From positions 248,001 through 312,000 of the forward strand of contig NZ_CP007474.1 of assembly GCF_000632845.1 (NCBI RefSeq): 64,000 nt of DNA, given 5' to 3'. Of this stretch, positions 60,703-64,000 are shown one piece after another. The position numbers and the translations under genes are program-made. The notes under the pieces were generated by a model that was not told the DNA's origin, did not search any database, and saw only the letters and a list, made by a program, of their open reading frames with translations. Numbering within the stretch: position 1 is the first letter of the stretch; each line of letters opens with the position of its first letter. The stretch is from Ehrlichia japonica. Its GTDB lineage: Bacteria; Pseudomonadota; Alphaproteobacteria; Rickettsiales; Anaplasmataceae.

Positions 60703-61334
60703 ATATTTATTAATTGACAGATAAAATGACGAATATCATCGAAATTTTTAAAAGAAAGAATATTATTTACAGTGGCAGCGCTCCCATATTTTATAGGTAG
60801 GCATCCTGCTTCAACGGCACTTTGTATATCTGATGCACTATCTCCTATGAAAAATACTTCTTTGCTTGGTTGGACGTTTATATTTGTTAGTGCTGCTAAT
60901 ACTGGTTCAGGAGATGGTTTGATATTTCTTGTATCTCCAGCACCGATTATAGAATCAAAATAGTGTGTTAGATTTTTATGATGTACCTCAGACCGTAAAT
61001 TTTTGCCATTTTTATTGCTTACTATTGCCATAGTTATATTATTTTCTTTCAAGGTGTCTAACAATTCAATTGCTCCATCGTTTAGTGTAAAGCTGTCTAA
61101 TTTTTGTGATTTTTCTAAACTATTTTCATATAAAGTAATTGCCTCTTTCCACCTTTTTCCTAATAATGTAGTTAGGTATTTTGGTATTGTAGAATTTGGA
61201 ATAAAGTCCAGATCTATATTTTTATATCCCATCTCATCTAATACTTGATTGAAAGTTATACGGTCAATGTTGATACTAGTATTAATTAACGTATGATACC
61301 AGTCAAATATTACTGTGGTTGGTTTCTTTATCAT
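60699..61334 (-). CDS. HAD-superfamily hydrolase (phosphoglycolate phosphatase-like), motif I altered
   Basis: The 211-aa HAD fold protein has motif I VIFDWYHTL (Asp11), motif II MAIVSNKNG, motif III Lys in GDTRNIKPSPEP and motif IV FFIGDSASDIQSAVEAG. The overall pattern is that of Gph/phosphatases. In motif I the second Asp (D-x-D) is replaced by Tyr13, so the usual general acid/base is missing. It may have reduced activity, another chemistry or a non-catalytic role. It is coupled to the RDD gene. Confidence 0.88.
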   Translation of the reverse strand: MIKKPTTVIFDWYHTLINTSINIDRITFNQVLDEMGYKNIDLDFIPNSTIPKYLTTLLGKRWKEAITLYENSLEKSQKLDSFTLNDGAIELLDTLKENNITMAIVSNKNGKNLRSEVHHKNLTHYFDSIIGAGDTRNIKPSPEPVLAALTNINVQPSKEVFFIGDSASDIQSAVEAGCLPIKYGSAATVNNILSFKNFDDIRHFICQLINI

Positions 61335-61556
61335 TTATTTAAATTTCTAAATTACCATTTTTGTGAAACATTTATTAAGATTCTATTAAAGTCAGGATTA
61401 TTTTCAATGTTTAATTGACCTTTGGCTTCAAGAATTATAACTACATATAACTGTATTACTGACGTGGAAAATAACATACTTAGTTGATTTAATGTATAAT
61501 ATTTTTACTATTGTAGTATCACTAATATTTAATTAGACAAAGAATGTCGATATAGT

Positions 61557-61686
61557 TCAAGGTTTTTATGATATTTAGAATAGCAATTTTAGATCCTTCC
61601 TATTTATCTCTAATTACAGTCTTATAATAAATTTTCCAATTGGTTAAGTGGGAACAAACTACTTGTCTACATTACTGTTGTTCATA
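61557..61686 (-). pseudogene. Decayed copy of the aspS 3' end (distal)
   Basis: Aligned by eye with the end of aspS. GCAATTTTAGATCCTTCCTA matches the region around AACAATTTTAGGTGTTCCTTA, and TTAAGTGGGAACAAACTACT matches TTAAGTGGAAAACAAATTAC in the gene. Substitutions and small gaps leave no open frame. It carries the last ~40 codons only. Confidence 0.8.
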
Positions 61687-61824
61687 TCATAATTGCACAA
61701 ATGTATTAATACATCAACTTATTTAAATCTCTACAAAAATCAAATAAAGACATTAATTTGTCAAAATAGCAGGAGTTACTGCATTGCTAATGCTGAGCAT
61801 TTAATGATTAAAGAATGTTGTAAT

Positions 61825-61953
61825 TTAAGATTTTGGTGATGTTGAAAGTAGCATTTTAGGTGTTTCCTATTTATCTCTAATGACAGCCTTATAATAAATT
61901 TTTCCAGGTTGGTGAGTAGGAGACGGGTTGCTTATCTACAGTTACTAATATTT
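61825..61953 (-). pseudogene. Decayed copy of the aspS 3' end (proximal)
   Basis: TTAAGATTTTGGTGATG (61825) matches the aspS stop region TTAAGATTTTTTTGTGATG (61977) at offset 152. ATTTTAGGTGTTTCCTATTTATCTCT and the final CTAATATTT also match in order. It is better preserved than the distal copy near the stop but degenerate further in. Confidence 0.85.
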
Positions 61954-61976
61954 AAGGGCATATTAAGATCTATAGC

Positions 61977-63749
61977 TTAAGATTTTTTTGTGATGCTTAA
62001 TGATAACAATTTTAGGTGTTCCTTATCTATTTCTGATGGAGATCCCATGAGTAAATCTTCACCAGATTGATTAAGTGGAAAACAAATTACTTCTCTAATA
62101 TTTGTTGCGTCTGCTAGTAACATTACCATACGGTCTATTCCTGGAGCAATTCCTCCATGTGGTGGTGCCCCAAATTTAAAAGCCCGAGTTAAAGAATTGA
62201 ATTTTTGATCCACCATTTCTCTAGTGTACCCAGCTATAGAAAATGCTTTGTACATAATGTCAAGTTTATGGTTACGAATAGCACCGCTAGAAATTTCTAT
62301 ACCATTACAAACTATATCATATTGATATGCAAGTATACTTAAAGGATCTTGATTGTTTAAAGCCTCTAATCCTCCTTGTGGCATTGAAAAAGGATTGTGA
62401 AAAAAGTTAATGGACTTTTCCTTCTTATCATACTTGAAGTATGGGAAATCAATGATCCAACAAAACCTAAAGGTATCTTTTTCGATTAAATTAAGCTCTT
62501 TTCCTAGTATAGTTCTTACCTCTCCTGCAAATTCTGCAGCTTTTTCTTCTGTTTCTGATACAAAAAATACGCTATCTCCAAGTTGTAAATTGCAGATAGA
62601 TTTGATTTTATTTAATCTTTCTTTATCTAGAAATTTAGCTATAGGTCCTTTTGCAGAATAATCATCATTAAAAGTAATATATCCTAACCCTTGTGCTCCT
62701 AGCGTTTTTGCAAATTCAATTTTATTATCAAAAAAGCTTCGTGGGTTAGCTGCTGTATTAGGTGCTGGTATTGCTCGCACTACCATTCCCTGTTTTATAT
62801 TTGAGTTAAATATGTTAAATTGCGAATCTCTGAATATTTCTGTAACATCTTGGATTATTAACGGATTCCGCAAATCTGGTTTGTCTGATCCGTAATGTAA
62901 CATTGCATCATAATATGATATTCTTGGGAATTCTTTGTGAATAGTTTTAGTTGAAAATTTACTAAATACATTTAGTAATACTGGTTCAATAACATTGAAT
63001 ACGTCTTCTTGGGTGGCAAAGGACATTTCGATATCTAGTTGGTAAAATTCTCCAGGTGAACGATCTGACCTTGCATCTTCATCTCTAAAACAAGGTGCTA
63101 TCTGAAAGTATTTATCAAAACCACTAACCATTAGTATTTGCTTAAATAGCTGTGGAGCTTGAGGTAAAGCATAAAACTTGCCATGATGAATGCGACTTGG
63201 TACTAAATAGTCCCTCGCTCCCTCTGGAGATGATGATGTTAAAATAGGGGTTTGTATTTCAATAAAACCCATACTTTCCATGCTTTTTCGTAATTCTGCA
63301 ATGACTTTGGATCTTAAGATAATGTTGTTCTTCACTTTGTCACGTCTTAAATCTAAAAACCTATATTTAAGCCTTGTATCTTCAGGATAATCTTGTGTTG
63401 ATGCAATGCTCATTGGTAAGAGATCTGCTTCTGTTTCAACAGTAACATGCTTTACTACTACTTCAATAAGTCCGGTACTAACTGCAGTATTTATAGTAGA
63501 ACTATCTCTAGCTACTACTAACCCTTTTATTGTGATTACACTTTCCAACCTTAGATGAGTAATTAATTGGAAGTTTTGATTGTCAGATTCGTTAAACACT
63601 AATTGTGTTATTCCATAATGATCACGTAAGTCGACAAAAATAATTTTCCCATGATCACGCTTTCTGTATATCCAACCAGAAAGAGTGACTTCCTGACTTA
63701 TATGTTCTTCCCTTAACTCATTGCATAGGTGTGTTCTATATATATTCAT
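61977..63749 (-). CDS. aspS: Aspartyl-tRNA synthetase
   Basis: This class IIb synthetase charges tRNA-Asp; in bacteria lacking AsnRS the same enzyme may also charge tRNA-Asn for amidation, which the sequence does not settle. The 590-aa bacterial-type protein has an N-terminal OB anticodon domain (FVDLRDHYG, 38-46), motif 2 [15 protein letters not shown] (221-235), the bacterial GAD insertion (~290-420) and motif 3 [14 protein letters not shown]. Two decayed copies of its 3' end lie downstream. Confidence 0.97.
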   Translation of the reverse strand: MNIYRTHLCNELREEHISQEVTLSGWIYRKRDHGKIIFVDLRDHYGITQLVFNESDNQNFQLITHLRLESVITIKGLVVARDSSTINTAVSTGLIEVVVKHVTVETEADLLPMSIASTQDYPEDTRLKYRFLDLRRDKVKNNIILRSKVIAELRKSMESMGFIEIQTPILTSSSPEGARDYLVPSRIHHGKFYALPQAPQLFKQILMVSGFDKYFQIAPCFRDEDARSDRSPGEFYQLDIEMSFATQEDVFNVIEPVLLNVFSKFSTKTIHKEFPRISYYDAMLHYGSDKPDLRNPLIIQDVTEIFRDSQFNIFNSNIKQGMVVRAIPAPNTAANPRSFFDNKIEFAKTLGAQGLGYITFNDDYSAKGPIAKFLDKERLNKIKSICNLQLGDSVFFVSETEEKAAEFAGEVRTILGKELNLIEKDTFRFCWIIDFPYFKYDKKEKSINFFHNPFSMPQGGLEALNNQDPLSILAYQYDIVCNGIEISSGAIRNHKLDIMYKAFSIAGYTREMVDQKFNSLTRAFKFGAPPHGGIAPGIDRMVMLLADATNIREVICFPLNQSGEDLLMGSPSEIDKEHLKLLSLSITKKS

Positions 63750-64000
63750 AAAAATCTGTACTTTTTAATGCCAATTTATTTTATACGATAATGAATACAT
63801 TAAAAGCATTTTTGAAATATTATTATTGAATAATTTTTAAAATTCATGTTTTAATTTTCTTCTTTATAAATATATGTATATAGCATTATGATTGATCAAA
63901 AAATGTAAATTTTGTATTTATATTAGTAAATAAATATAGTCATTACGTAATTAAGTATTTTAAAATTTACAGGTAAGCTTGAATAACACCTGTTCTTATG

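Larger units (their letters stand above)
61335..61976. other. Spacer filled with relics of the aspS 3' end
   Basis: There is no intact gene in these 642 bases. Two decayed copies of the aspS 3' end lie at 61557-61686 and 61825-61953, and the rest is AT-rich. Confidence 0.6.

Overview
The window is chromosomal DNA of an obligate intracellular alphaproteobacterium of the family Anaplasmataceae, almost certainly genus Ehrlichia. The evidence is very low G+C, long non-coding spacers (genes cover only about three quarters of the window), single-copy housekeeping genes scattered with little operon structure, an ehrlichial Dsb (CGYC) gene, ThyX instead of ThyA, orphan ccm genes, NtrY without an adjacent NtrX, and intragenic and intergenic tandem repeats. 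Species is not resolved; the E. chaffeensis / E. muris group is my guess.

Layout. (1) 1-700: 3-methyladenine DNA glycosylase. (2) 792-9304: an 8.5 kb island of five to six unrecognised plus-strand genes separated by long AT-rich spacers. Four of them share one architecture: a very short acidic N-terminus, one membrane segment, then a polar tail. The largest (1171 aa) carries three separate tandem-repeat families, and its 3' end is duplicated downstream. (3) 10110-15832: purC and hisS (divergent), then an unrecognised 1109-aa membrane protein. (4) 15876-21005: dsb, ctaA, ccmA, dcd and an atypical SDR. (5) 21303-25313: cspA with a strong terminator, ntrY, and an RNase D. (6) 25860-30567, minus strand: radA-ccmG and bolA-grxD-ligA. 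(7) 30991-39320, plus strand: fused TRAP permease-cvpA, rpsF-rpsR-rplI, glyA, cyaY-ABC exporter. (8) 40238-45909: sdhA-sdhB, thyX, Bcr-type MFS. (9) 46276-51668: ruvB, ccmC-ruvA, gmk, folD, tRNA-Val(UAC). (10) 52494-63749, minus strand: alpha/beta hydrolase, cytochrome c, MrpD/NuoN-like subunit, a second hydrolase, ppdK, HAD-RDD pair, aspS.

Functional themes. Respiration and haem-protein assembly are spread through the window (CtaA, CcmA, CcmC, CcmG, membrane cytochrome c, SdhAB, MrpD-like). Iron-sulfur handling is represented by BolA-GrxD and CyaY. One-carbon, nucleotide and gluconeogenic metabolism is represented by GlyA, FolD, ThyX, Dcd, PurC, Gmk and PpdK. This fits an organism fuelled by amino acids and dicarboxylates.

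Most interesting structure. Several spacers downstream of genes contain decayed tandem copies of the 3' end of the adjacent gene. This is clear for aspS and for the 1171-aa gene, good for ppdK and ruvB, and suggestive for ligA, sdhB and the 52494 hydrolase. The same process seems to be caught at different ages, from a perfect 138-bp in-frame duplication, through a roughly 97% identical 335-bp copy that forms a new 95-codon reading frame, to nearly unrecognisable relics. All alignments were made by eye.
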